Positions 1-6,392 of a DNA stretch of 8,502 bases are shown in pieces. The notes beneath the pieces were generated by a model. It was not told the DNA's origin and did no database searches. It saw only the letters and a program-made list of their open reading frames with translations. Position 1 is the first letter of the stretch, and each line of letters opens with the position of its first letter. The stretch comes from Phosphoribacter sp964647395 (GTDB lineage: Bacteria > Actinomycetota > Actinomycetes > Actinomycetales > Dermatophilaceae): the NCBI GenBank assembly GCA_964647395.1, contig CAZYHR010000131.1, forward strand, positions 1 to 8,502, read 5' to 3'. The position numbers and the translations under genes were made by a program.

Positions 1-96
1 GCCGGCGTGCAGAACCCGCTGTTCTTCAAGGACACCTCGGTCATGCTCTTCGGCGACGCCAAGGAACGCACCGAGGACATCGTCAAGGCGCTGTGA
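1..96 (+). CDS. pntB: NAD(P) transhydrogenase subunit beta, C-terminal end (partial)
   Basis: Only the last 31 codons and a TGA stop are inside the window; the start lies to the left. The visible peptide contains NPLFFKDTSVMLFGDAK followed by a short helix ending in VKAL. This matches the C-terminal signature of the membrane-bound proton-translocating transhydrogenase beta subunit (the NADP(H)-binding dIII domain), where an NPLF(F/Y) segment is followed by MLFGDAK. The enzyme couples proton flow across the cytoplasmic membrane to hydride transfer between NADH and NADP+, supplying NADPH. The call rests on this terminal motif alone. The gene converges with the aldo/keto reductase gene on the other strand, with 48 bp between the two stop codons. 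Confidence 0.85.
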   Translation, partial: AGVQNPLFFKDTSVMLFGDAKERTEDIVKAL

Positions 97-98
97 CT

Positions 99-138
99 CG
101 CCGGCGGTGACCCGCCCGCGCCGGAATCACCGCCCGCG
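99..138. terminator. Possible hairpin between convergent pntB and aldo/keto reductase genes
   Basis: GGCGGTGA at 103-110 is the exact reverse complement of TCACCGCC at 127-134. The stem can be extended past one C-C mismatch to 99-101 with 136-138. It starts just after the pntB stop codon. There is no T-tract on either side, so it is at best a T-less hairpin terminator of the kind found in high-GC Actinobacteria. The downstream arm lies inside the 18-bp tandem repeat, so a second copy of the arm (145-152) gives an alternative pairing. Confidence 0.3.
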
Positions 139-167
139 CCGGAATCACCGCCCGCGCCGTGGATCAC
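113..167. repeat. 18-bp tandem repeat, three copies
   Basis: Copies 1 (113-130) and 2 (131-148) of the unit CGCCCGCGCCGGAATCAC are identical over 18 bp. Copy 3 (149-167) is 19 bp long, with a one-base insertion and small changes near its end. The array sits in the short space between the convergent pntB and aldo/keto reductase genes. Copy 3 and the end of copy 2 form the final codons and TGA stop of the reductase on the minus strand. No function is evident. It could be recent slippage duplication or part of a transcription-stop region. Confidence 0.8.
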
Positions 168-1113
168 CGTCCGACCGGAACGGCGCCGAGGCGTCGTCGA
201 GAGCGGCGAGTTGGTCGGCGGTGAGGGCGAGGGTGGGGGCGGCCATCAGGTCGTCGAGCTGGCCGGGGCGGCTGGCCGAGACGATCGGGGCGGTCGCGCC
301 CTTGGCGAGCAGCCAGGCGAGGGCGACGGTGGCGGGTGCGCAGCCGTGCGCGTCGGCGACCTCGGTCAGCGCGCTGACCACCCGGAAGCCGTCGGAGTCG
401 AGGTACTTGCTGACCCCATTGCTGCGGGCGACCCCTTCGGCGTCCGCGGGTGTGCGGTACTTGCCGGTGAGGAAGCCGGAGGCCAGCGAGTAGTAGGGGA
501 AGCAGGCCAGGCCCTGCTCACGCACGAGCGGGGCCAGGCCGGTCTCGTAGTCGTGGCGCAGCACCAGGCTCCAGCCGGGCTGGACGGCGACCGGCTCGGC
601 GAGGCCCTCGGCGCGGGCGTGCTGCAGCCACCGGCCGACCAACTCGGGGCTGTGGTTGCTCACCCCGACGGCCCGGACCTTGCCCTGCCGGACCAGCCGG
701 TCGAAGGCTGCGGCGGTCTGCTCGACGGGGACCTGCGGGTCGCTGTGGTGGGCGTAGTAGAGGTCGATCCGGTCGGTCTGTAACCGGCTCAGGCTGGCGT
801 CGCAGGCCCGCGCGACATTGTCCGGGGACAGGCCCTGGAAGTCCGGGTGCGAGAAGACCTTGGTGGCGATGACGACGTCGTCCCGGTGGCCGCGGGCCGC
901 CAGCCACGACCCGATGATCGTCTCGGACTCCCCACCCCGGTTGCCCGGCACCCAGCGCGAATAGCTGTCGGCGGTGTCGATGAAGTTGCCGCCCCGCTCG
1001 AGGAAGGCGTCGAGGATCGAGTGCGAGGTCGGCTCGTCCGCGGTCCAGCCGAAGACGTTGCCCCCGAAGTTGATCGGGAAGATCTCGATGCCGCTGCTGC
1101 CGATCGTCGCCAT
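145..1113 (-). CDS. Aldo/keto reductase
   Basis: A full-length 322-residue NADPH-dependent aldo/keto reductase of the (beta/alpha)8-barrel superfamily, a cytoplasmic oxidoreductase that reduces aldehydes or ketones; its substrate cannot be read from sequence. The catalytic tetrad is in place: D46 and Y51 in NFIDTADSY, K85 in IATKVF and H122 in DLYYAHHSD. The family's GKVRAVGVSNHS segment follows at about residues 154-165. The ATG at 1113 is supported by AGGA seven bases upstream (1121-1124). It lies 33 bp downstream of the phosphatase fusion gene on the same strand, so it may be the last gene of that operon, although it has its own ribosome binding site. Its last six codons and stop lie in the 18-bp tandem repeat, so the extreme C-terminus (DPRRGR) is probably a recent, non-functional end. 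The family call is very firm; the physiological role is unknown. Confidence 0.93.
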   Translation of the reverse strand: MATIGSSGIEIFPINFGGNVFGWTADEPTSHSILDAFLERGGNFIDTADSYSRWVPGNRGGESETIIGSWLAARGHRDDVVIATKVFSHPDFQGLSPDNVARACDASLSRLQTDRIDLYYAHHSDPQVPVEQTAAAFDRLVRQGKVRAVGVSNHSPELVGRWLQHARAEGLAEPVAVQPGWSLVLRHDYETGLAPLVREQGLACFPYYSLASGFLTGKYRTPADAEGVARSNGVSKYLDSDGFRVVSALTEVADAHGCAPATVALAWLLAKGATAPIVSASRPGQLDDLMAAPTLALTADQLAALDDASAPFRSDGDPRRGR

Positions 1114-1146
1114 GCCCCCATCCTGGCATCCGGGCGCGGCGTCCGC

Positions 1147-3114
1147 TCAACCGCTGCCGGTGGGGGCCAGGCCGACCTGGCGCAGGACGTGATCGGCCGC
1201 GGTGCCGGAGCTGGCCAGCAGCCGCAGTGCCTGACCGTTGACCGCGGAAGCCCGGCGGGCCTGCTGCAGGATCTGGACCCCGACGCTGCCCAGGTGGGTC
1301 ACCCCGTCGAGGTCCACGGTCAACCCGAGGGTGCCGGACCGGGACTCGATGGCGAGGTGGTCGCGGAACCGGTCGGCGGTGGTGAGGATGACCGGGCCGA
1401 GCACGACGAGGGTCGCCGGTCGGTCGGGGGCCAGATAGGCCACCAGCTCGCGCTCCGGGCCGGAGCGCCCCTCGTCCGCCGAGAACGGTGCCGCGAGTCG
1501 GCCGACCGGCCGGCTCAGCCGGCGGGTCACGGTGACGGAGCTGCCACCCGGGTGGTGCCGGACCACGAGCGAGTTGGTGAGCCGGCCGGCCAGCGCGAGG
1601 CCGAGGCCCCGGAAGTCGAGAGCCTGCGCCGGGGCCGACCCGACGGCCGCCGGGTCGATCGTCGCGGCCTCACGCCACCGGCCGTTGTCGGAGACCTCGA
1701 CCACCACCGTGCCCGAGCTGTCCAGCCGCGCGGCCACGCGCACCTCCAGGGTCCGGTTCGGGTCCGGGGCCGCGTGCTCGATGCTGTTGGTCACCAGCTC
1801 GATGACGGCGTGGCTCAGGTCGACGCGGTCGGCGGCCCCGGCGTCGACGGCGGCCAGCCACCGATCGACGCCCACCGCGGCGCGGGCGATGTGCCGCGTG
1901 TCGGCGGTGAGGGTCAGGTGCAGATCATGGGGCAGGCCGACCCGATGCACCGCGAGCACCGTCGCATCGTCGTCGACCCGGTGCCGGGTGCGATGCGCCA
2001 CGGCCCGTTCGCAGACCCGGTCGGGGGCGTGCGTCGGGGCGTCCGCCCGCGCCGGCCGGTCGAAGGCGACGGCGACGACCTCGGCGAACTCGGCCGGGCT
2101 GCTGGCCTGGAACTGCGGTGCCCCGCCGACCAATCCGTTGGTGTAGAGCACGAGCAGACCATCCTCGGGCAGCCGGTCCCGGGCCGTGCTGAACGGCGAA
2201 CCCCCACCGAGCGGCGTGGATCCCGTGGGCGCCAGGAAGCGCCATCGCTGGCCCTCGACGACCAGCGGCGGGGGATGCCCGGCCGTGCAGTATTCGAGCT
2301 CCCCGGTGACGGTGTCGATGACGACGACGCAGACCGTGGTGGCCTCCGCGGACCGGGTGTCCGCGACGACGGCGTCGAGGCTGCCGAGGGCGGCCGCGAT
2401 GCTGCTGCCGGCGCGCAGCCGCTCCTCGAGCACCGCCCGCAGCCGGGCCATGACCGCCGTGGCGAGCACCCCCGCGCCGACCACGTCGCCGACGACGAGG
2501 GCCACCCGGCCCAGGCCGAGCGGCATACTGCTGAACCAGTCCCCACCCGAGCCGCCCGCCACCGTGGGCAGCACGCAGCGCGCGCCCAGTTGGAGACCGG
2601 GCAGCACCGGGATCGCGTCGGGTCGCAGCGCCGCCGCCGGATGGCCGAGCGGCGTGCCGTTGGTCGAGTCGGCACCCGGACCGGCCCCCTCGGCCGACGG
2701 CCCCAGACCCGCCGCGGCCGGCCACGCCGCGACGATGACCCCCCGGGTCGTGTCGTCGGCGCGCAGCCACGGGGTGGACCGGATGCCGTGTGCGCCGGCG
2801 GCGGGCCCGCCGGGCCGAGCCGGGACGAGGGCCGGCCAGCGCGCTTCGGCGAACGGCTCACCGGTCTGCAGCACCTGCAGGATCTTGTCCTGTAGCCCCG
2901 TGCCCAGCAGCCACGCGGAGCCGCGCAGCGACGTGCCCAGCGGCCCCACCTCGTCGGAAAGGGTTTGCCGACAGAGCCGGTTGACCGCGACCACCCGCAA
3001 CTGCGGCCCGTCGACGGCGAAGGCGAGCACCCCGAGCTGGTCGAAGGCAGCGACCGCCACCGTCGCCGAGACGGCGACCTGGTGGTGTGGCCGGGACCCG
3101 CCGGCCCCGCTCAT
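1147..3114 (-). CDS. PAS-like / SpoIIE phosphatase / HATPase / STAS fusion signalling protein
   Basis: A 655-residue cytoplasmic protein with the parts of a partner-switching system in one chain. Residues about 17-130 resemble a PAS sensor. About 165-390 is a PP2C-type SpoIIE/RsbU serine phosphatase domain: SGGDW (D192), GDVVGAG (D210), AGHPPP (278-283) and DDDAT (381-385). About 400-535 is an RsbW/SpoIIAB-type HATPase with N-box ELVTNSIEHA (E439, N443), SDNG (475-478) and GLGLALAGRL. About 555-653 is a STAS anti-anti-sigma-like domain with DLDGVTHLGSVGVQ. Two key positions are changed: the phosphatase YTDG motif reads YTNG (N326), and the residue aligned with the STAS phospho-serine is V611. 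The start ATG overlaps the stop of the GAF-ANTAR gene as ATGA, implying translational coupling. By family knowledge it should tune a sigma or anti-sigma factor in stress response; its partners are not in the window. Whether the phosphatase is active is uncertain. Confidence 0.88.
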   Translation of the reverse strand: MSGAGGSRPHHQVAVSATVAVAAFDQLGVLAFAVDGPQLRVVAVNRLCRQTLSDEVGPLGTSLRGSAWLLGTGLQDKILQVLQTGEPFAEARWPALVPARPGGPAAGAHGIRSTPWLRADDTTRGVIVAAWPAAAGLGPSAEGAGPGADSTNGTPLGHPAAALRPDAIPVLPGLQLGARCVLPTVAGGSGGDWFSSMPLGLGRVALVVGDVVGAGVLATAVMARLRAVLEERLRAGSSIAAALGSLDAVVADTRSAEATTVCVVVIDTVTGELEYCTAGHPPPLVVEGQRWRFLAPTGSTPLGGGSPFSTARDRLPEDGLLVLYTNGLVGGAPQFQASSPAEFAEVVAVAFDRPARADAPTHAPDRVCERAVAHRTRHRVDDDATVLAVHRVGLPHDLHLTLTADTRHIARAAVGVDRWLAAVDAGAADRVDLSHAVIELVTNSIEHAAPDPNRTLEVRVAARLDSSGTVVVEVSDNGRWREAATIDPAAVGSAPAQALDFRGLGLALAGRLTNSLVVRHHPGGSSVTVTRRLSRPVGRLAAPFSADEGRSGPERELVAYLAPDRPATLVVLGPVILTTADRFRDHLAIESRSGTLGLTVDLDGVTHLGSVGVQILQQARRASAVNGQALRLLASSGTAADHVLRQVGLAPTGSG

Positions 3115-3884
3115 CGCTGCGCCGGCGCCTCGCCGGGCGTGCTGTCGCTGTCCGCGTGGCTCGGTCGGCCCTCGGGCAGTTCCCCGGTGAGCTCGACCTC
3201 GGCGGCGATGTCGCGCACCTTGCGGTTGAGGTGTTGGCTGGTCTCGCGCAGCCGCTCGAAGGCCGCCTCGGAGGTGATCAGGTCCCGATTCATCAGGATG
3301 CCGATGGCGGTGCCGATCTGCCGGCTCGACGACAGCGCCTCGGTGAGGTTGTGGGAGTCCCGCGCTCGCAGCGTCTGCTCGACCGACAGCGCCGCGAACG
3401 GCGCGATGAGCAGGGCCAGGTGGGCGTCGGTCTCGGTGAACGCATCGGCGTCCTGGGCGTAGAAGTTCATCGCGGCGTGGTCCTCGCCGCCGAGCGACAA
3501 CCGCACCGAGAGCATGCTGCGCACCCCGGTCTCAGCGCGGCAGCGCGGGCCGAACACCGGCCAGCGCGGGTCCGCGTCGACGGCTCCACTCATGACGATG
3601 ACCTCACCCTCCGACGCGTCCAGGCAGGGCCCCTCGCCGGTTTCGTACTGCACCGGGTCGACGCGCTGCGGCAACGGATCGGTGGCGCTGAGGGTGCGCG
3701 GGTGGTGGCCGCGGCGCAGCAGGGTGAGGGCGCAGTGCTCGGTGTTCGGCATCGACCGGGCGGCCACCAGGACGATGCGATCGGGGTCCAGCCCGGCGTC
3801 GTCGGGTGAGGTGAGCGAGGCGCTCAGGTCATCGAAGTGCTGACCCAGCCGGGCGAGGCGTTCCGCTGACCTGCTGCTGACCAT
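3111..3884 (-). CDS. GAF and ANTAR domain-containing transcription antitermination regulator
   Basis: A 257-residue protein with an N-terminal GAF sensor domain (about residues 30-172, including YETGEGPCLDA at 80-90 and the CR-ETG-VRSML region at 115-125) and a C-terminal ANTAR RNA-binding domain (about 178-232). The ANTAR helices show the conserved pattern: ALSSSRQIGTAIGILMNR, then an AFERLRETSQHLNRKVRDIA block. ANTAR proteins bind paired hexaloop RNA hairpins and prevent transcription termination; the GAF domain probably senses a small ligand or redox state. A 25-residue acidic tail follows the ANTAR domain. The ATG at 3884 is preceded directly by an in-frame TGA, so no upstream start is possible; the ribosome binding site is weak (GGTGG). 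Its stop overlaps the phosphatase start by 4 bp, so the two proteins are likely made together and may act in one pathway. Confidence 0.92.
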   Translation of the reverse strand: MVSSRSAERLARLGQHFDDLSASLTSPDDAGLDPDRIVLVAARSMPNTEHCALTLLRRGHHPRTLSATDPLPQRVDPVQYETGEGPCLDASEGEVIVMSGAVDADPRWPVFGPRCRAETGVRSMLSVRLSLGGEDHAAMNFYAQDADAFTETDAHLALLIAPFAALSVEQTLRARDSHNLTEALSSSRQIGTAIGILMNRDLITSEAAFERLRETSQHLNRKVRDIAAEVELTGELPEGRPSHADSDSTPGEAPAQR

Positions 3885-4009
3885 GGTTCACCACCGCATC
3901 GGGCCCACCGTCGAGGCACGGGTCTGGCCGGCCGGCGAACTTGCCCACCACTGTACGCCGTTGCGGATATTTCGGGGGACCGGCGACCACCGGCCGGTAT
4001 GCCGCGGGC
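3885..4009. other. 125-bp gap upstream of the GAF-ANTAR gene
   Basis: This gap separates the PH-domain gene from the ANTAR/phosphatase operon on the minus strand and is where an operon promoter or leader should lie. It includes a locally AT-rich patch near 3965-3973 and a 6-bp inverted repeat, ACCGGC (3979-3984) with GCCGGT (3993-3998), that could form a small hairpin behind the PH-domain gene. No clear -35/-10 pair and no convincing tandem ANTAR-target hairpins were found by eye. Confidence 0.35.
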
Positions 4010-4915
4010 TCAGTCGTCGTCCGGGTCCGGCTCGACCGGGGGAGGCGTGATGTGCTGCCGGGGTGCCGGGTCGTGGCCGGTGGGGTCGAACCGGGGCTCG
4101 TCGCCGGAGTAGTAGGCCAGCGGGCCGGTGTCGGCGGTGCGCTTGCGGGCGCGGATGTCGGCGCTCTGGAACAGCGTCTCGGGCCGCCGTCGCCGCGGCT
4201 GCTCGATGACCGGCTCGTGGTGCGGCACCACCGGGATCGCCCGGGAGTGTTCGGGCGCCGGGTCGTCGACCTCGTCGGCACCGAGGTGCGGGGCCGGGCC
4301 GGACGCCTCCGGTGAGGCCGGTCGTGGGCCGGGGCCGGGCGGCATACCGGGGTCGGTGGCGCCGGCGTGCGGGTCCGGCTCGAGGCGGTGGTCGCGGTCG
4401 GCCTGGTCGGACGGGATCTGGAAGATGTTGGCGACGAGCAGGCGGTAGGTGGTGTCGGGCTCCGGGACGTAGTGGACCTCGCGCATCGCCTGGTCCTGGC
4501 CGGCGTTCTCGAAGACGAAGGTGCCGAAGCCGAGTAGCCGGCCCGGGATCGAGCGGATGTACTTGAGGTCGGTGACCTTGCCCAGCGGCATCATCGCGGT
4601 GTCCCGCTCGATGATCCCCTGGGTCAGCAGCAGCCGCTTGTCGGTCGCGACGAAGAACTCCCGGCGCCACTCCAGGACCTGCCAGCCGAGGTAGGCCAAC
4701 GTGCCGAGGGTCACCCAGATCATCAACTCGAAGATCCGGGTCAGGCTGCCCGGGGCGTGGGCCAGCAGCAACACGGTGAGCAGCACCGAGCCGGCGAAGA
4801 TCCCCGCCGGCCGGGCCAGGATCGCCCAGTGCCGGTGGATCGCGAAGACCACCGTCTCGGTGTCGAGCAGGTAGGGGCGATAGCCCTCGTCGCGCTGCCC
4901 GAAGCGGGACGCCAT
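4010..4915 (-). CDS. Membrane-anchored bacterial PH (bPH2/DUF304-like) domain protein
   Basis: A 301-residue protein with two adjacent hydrophobic segments (about residues 31-53 and 61-81), then a bacterial PH-like domain (about 84-165). The domain shows the usual features: FFVATDKRLLLTQGII, a TDLKYIRSIPGRLLGFGTF strand-turn-helix block, and FENAG. Residues about 166-301 form a low-complexity, proline-, acid- and histidine-rich tail ending in PDPDDD, probably disordered in the cytoplasm. bPH2 proteins of this size are common in Actinobacteria, mostly without known function; membrane or envelope homeostasis is usually assumed. The ATG at 4915 is 9 bp past the stop of the 56-residue hydrophobic protein and has no strong ribosome binding site, suggesting translation coupled to that small gene. 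The family assignment is good; no function can be read. Confidence 0.78.
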   Translation of the reverse strand: MASRFGQRDEGYRPYLLDTETVVFAIHRHWAILARPAGIFAGSVLLTVLLLAHAPGSLTRIFELMIWVTLGTLAYLGWQVLEWRREFFVATDKRLLLTQGIIERDTAMMPLGKVTDLKYIRSIPGRLLGFGTFVFENAGQDQAMREVHYVPEPDTTYRLLVANIFQIPSDQADRDHRLEPDPHAGATDPGMPPGPGPRPASPEASGPAPHLGADEVDDPAPEHSRAIPVVPHHEPVIEQPRRRRPETLFQSADIRARKRTADTGPLAYYSGDEPRFDPTGHDPAPRQHITPPPVEPDPDDD

Positions 4916-4924
4916 GCCGGCCCG

Positions 4925-5095
4925 CTAACGCCGTCCGAGCAGGGCGTCGAAGACCGCGATGATGCTCGTCACCGCGTCGCGCAGCAGGTTGAAGATGGTG
5001 CGGATGATGTCGGCGGCCTGGTTGGGGTCGCGCAGGATCGCATAGATGATGAAGGCGAGCAGGAACCACTTGAAGACACTCCAGAACTTCTTCAT
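4925..5095 (-). CDS. Small hydrophobic protein, 56 residues
   Basis: This short gene begins MKKFWSVFKWFLLAFIIYAI, giving one strongly hydrophobic segment with a lysine-rich N-terminus (about residues 4-21). A second amphipathic or hydrophobic stretch (about 29-53, with IIRTIFNLLRDAV) follows, and the protein ends in GRR. The ATG at 5095 is chosen because a good Shine-Dalgarno AGGAG lies at 5101-5105 with 5-nt spacing; the frame extends upstream to 5176, but that part (MRTTCHTGSV...) looks like non-coding sequence. It stands 9 bp before the PH-domain gene on the same strand, so the two likely form an operon and may work together at the membrane. I do not recognise a named family. An alternative reading is a membrane-active small peptide, but nothing specific supports that. 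Confidence 0.7.
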   Translation of the reverse strand: MKKFWSVFKWFLLAFIIYAILRDPNQAADIIRTIFNLLRDAVTSIIAVFDALLGRR

Positions 5096-5249
5096 GGTGG
5101 CTCCTGGCTCGGTGGTGGCGCGACGGCACGCCGGATCGCCCCGACATACGCTGCCAGTGTGACAAGTGGTGCGCAAGTGGCCGGTGAGGCGCGCCGGGGG
5201 ACGGTGCCGGAGGTGGCTGCGGTGGCTGCGGAGCGGTCTGCGAGGTGGA
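5096..5249. other. Upstream region of the small membrane-protein gene
   Basis: GC-rich non-coding DNA left of the first 38-bp dyad. It contains the AGGAG ribosome binding site of the 56-residue gene (5101-5105, minus strand), a direct repeat CAAGTGG at 5163-5169 and 5174-5180 (11 bp apart), and a 9-bp tandem duplication GGTGGCTGC at 5212-5220 and 5221-5229. On the minus strand TTGTCA (5160-5165) resembles a -35 box, but the nearest -10-like TATGTC (5143-5148) is only 11 bp away, so no promoter is assigned. Confidence 0.3.
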
Positions 5250-5287
5250 TGTGACGCAGCGTGACGCCGGGATCACTCTTCGTCACA
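5250..5287 (+). repeat. 38-bp dyad-symmetric element, left copy
   Basis: The element is built as TGTGACG, 4 nt, GTGAC, 6 nt, ATCAC, 4 nt, CGTCACA. The outer 7-bp arms are perfect inverted repeats; the inner 5-bp arms match at 4 of 5. GTGAC-type half-sites therefore recur every 10 bp on each side of the centre. A second copy with the same spacing lies at 6393-6430. The first 15 bases (TGTGACGCAGCGTGA) are identical to the mirrored arm of the other copy. It lies between the divergent small membrane gene and the DUF559 gene, ending 116 bp before the latter's start, so it could be an operator, a mobile-element end or a REP-like palindrome. Confidence 0.85.
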
Positions 5288-5403
5288 GTCAAGTCATCGG
5301 TCCTGCTGCGTCGTCCACAAGCCGTCGAGTCCAGGGTCGCACGATCCACAGCGTCGCCGCCGGGGTCTCGCCGTGGCCCTGCGGAGCGGCCAGGGTCTGG
5401 CCC
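5288..5403 (+). other. Leader between the left dyad and the DUF559 gene
   Basis: This 116-bp stretch precedes the DUF559 gene. It is somewhat lower in GC at its left end (5285-5335) than the surrounding genes and includes two CCACA words near 5317 and 5348. AGGG about 8 nt before the ATG at 5404 is a plausible ribosome binding site. No clear promoter boxes are visible. An open reading frame runs through it from 5245, but the encoded peptide reads through the dyad and is unlike protein. Confidence 0.3.
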
Positions 5404-6365
5404 ATGACCGAGCCCACCCCCCTTCGCCCTCGACGCCGTCCGCGCGCCGAGCGGGTCCGGCGTGCACGGGTGGCCGCTGGGCTGGCGGCCCGGCACGGCG
5501 GGGTCGCCCATCGCCGTGATCTGGGCGCCGAGGGGGTGGACCGCTGGGACATCCGCACCGAGGTGTCGGCCGGCAGGTGGTCGCTGGCCGGGCGATACAC
5601 CGTCGTCCCGGGTCGAAGCGCGCCGCAGGGCGAAGGGCTGCTGTGGCGGGCCGTCTGGGAGGCGGGTGCCGGCGCAGTGCTCGACGGGGGTGCCGCCCTG
5701 ATTGCCGGCGGCCTCACGGGCTGGAGCCTCGACACCGTCGACGTCTCGGTGCCGCCGACCCAACGCGCCCGCCACGTCGCCGGCGTCCGGATCCGGCGGT
5801 GCAGACCGGTGCCGATCCGAAAGGTGGGCCTGCCGCGGGTGGTGCCGGAGTGGGCCGCTCTGCACGCGGCGCAGTGGGCCCGCACCGACCGCGCGGCGGC
5901 GCTGATCCTCTGTCTGGTCCTGCAGCAGCGGCTGACGACCCCCGAGCGACTGCTGTCCGCGTGGAGCCAGGTGCGTCGCAGCCCGCGCCGGGGCTTCCTC
6001 GATGCCGCGCTGGCCGACATCTGTGACGGGGCGAAGTCCCTCGGCGAGTTGGACTTCGCCGGGCTGTGCCGGGCCCACCGGTTGCCGCCACCGTCTCGGC
6101 ACGCCGTGCGGCAACTCCCGAGCGGCGGGTCTACCTCGACGTCGAGTGGGAGGAGTTGGGCTTGGTCGTGGAGATCGACGGGGGCCATCACGCCTGGGCG
6201 CTCAATCCGGTCGACGACGCCCTGCGCCAGAACGAGATCACCTTGACCCGACGGATCGTGCTGCGCATCCCGGTGCTCGGCCTGCGCCTGCAGACCGACG
6301 CGTTCATGGATCAGGTCGCCCGGGGCTTGGCCGCCGCTCGAGGCCGGCTGGCCCGATCAGCGTGA
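5404..6365 (+). pseudogene. DUF559 / AbiEi-like endonuclease-fold protein, frameshifted
   Basis: The N-terminal part (about residues 20-60: RHGGVAHRRDLGAEGVDRWDIRT, then GRWSLAGRYTVV) matches the winged-helix AbiEi-like head common in actinobacterial DUF559 proteins. The C-terminal part contains the DUF559 (Vsr-like, restriction-endonuclease-fold) core: YLDVEWEELGLVVEIDGG with HH after it, then LRQNEITLTRRIVLRI and GLRLQTDAFMDQV. The two parts are in different frames. Reading is intact to P at 6118-6119, and continues only if one base is restored before GAG at 6120-6122, which gives a coherent ...RQLPERRVYLD... join and a 320-residue protein of normal family size. As written, translation stays in the wrong frame and stops at 6246 (280 residues), losing the nuclease core. 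This is either a real single-base deletion or a sequencing error in a CCCGG-like run. The gene is bracketed by two 38-bp dyads. Family function is poorly known; proposed roles are DNA cleavage or toxin-antitoxin-like. Confidence 0.85.
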
Positions 6366-6392
6366 CCTTCCGGCGGCCCGCCTCGAACAAGG

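Noticed and set aside
113..167. CRISPR-like array
   Set aside because: The repeats are directly adjacent 18-bp units without spacers, and there are no cas genes.
847..2895. Long open frame on the plus strand, opposite the reductase and phosphatase genes
   Set aside because: It is antisense to two genes with clear domain motifs. Its translation is Arg/Gly/Pro/Asp-rich without any recognisable domain, as expected for a shadow frame in very GC-rich DNA.
5143..5165. Possible promoter (TTGTCA and TATGTC) for the small membrane gene, minus strand
   Set aside because: The spacing is only 11 bp, far from the usual 16-18 bp, so the match is probably chance.
5096..5176. N-terminal extension of the 56-residue hydrophobic protein
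   Set aside because: The extension is not protein-like and lies across the AGGAG that fits the ATG at 5095.
3888..5276. Long minus-strand frame spanning the PH-domain and small membrane genes
   Set aside because: It runs through intergenic DNA and has low-complexity Arg/Pro/His-rich sequence; the PH gene is in a different frame with clear domain features.
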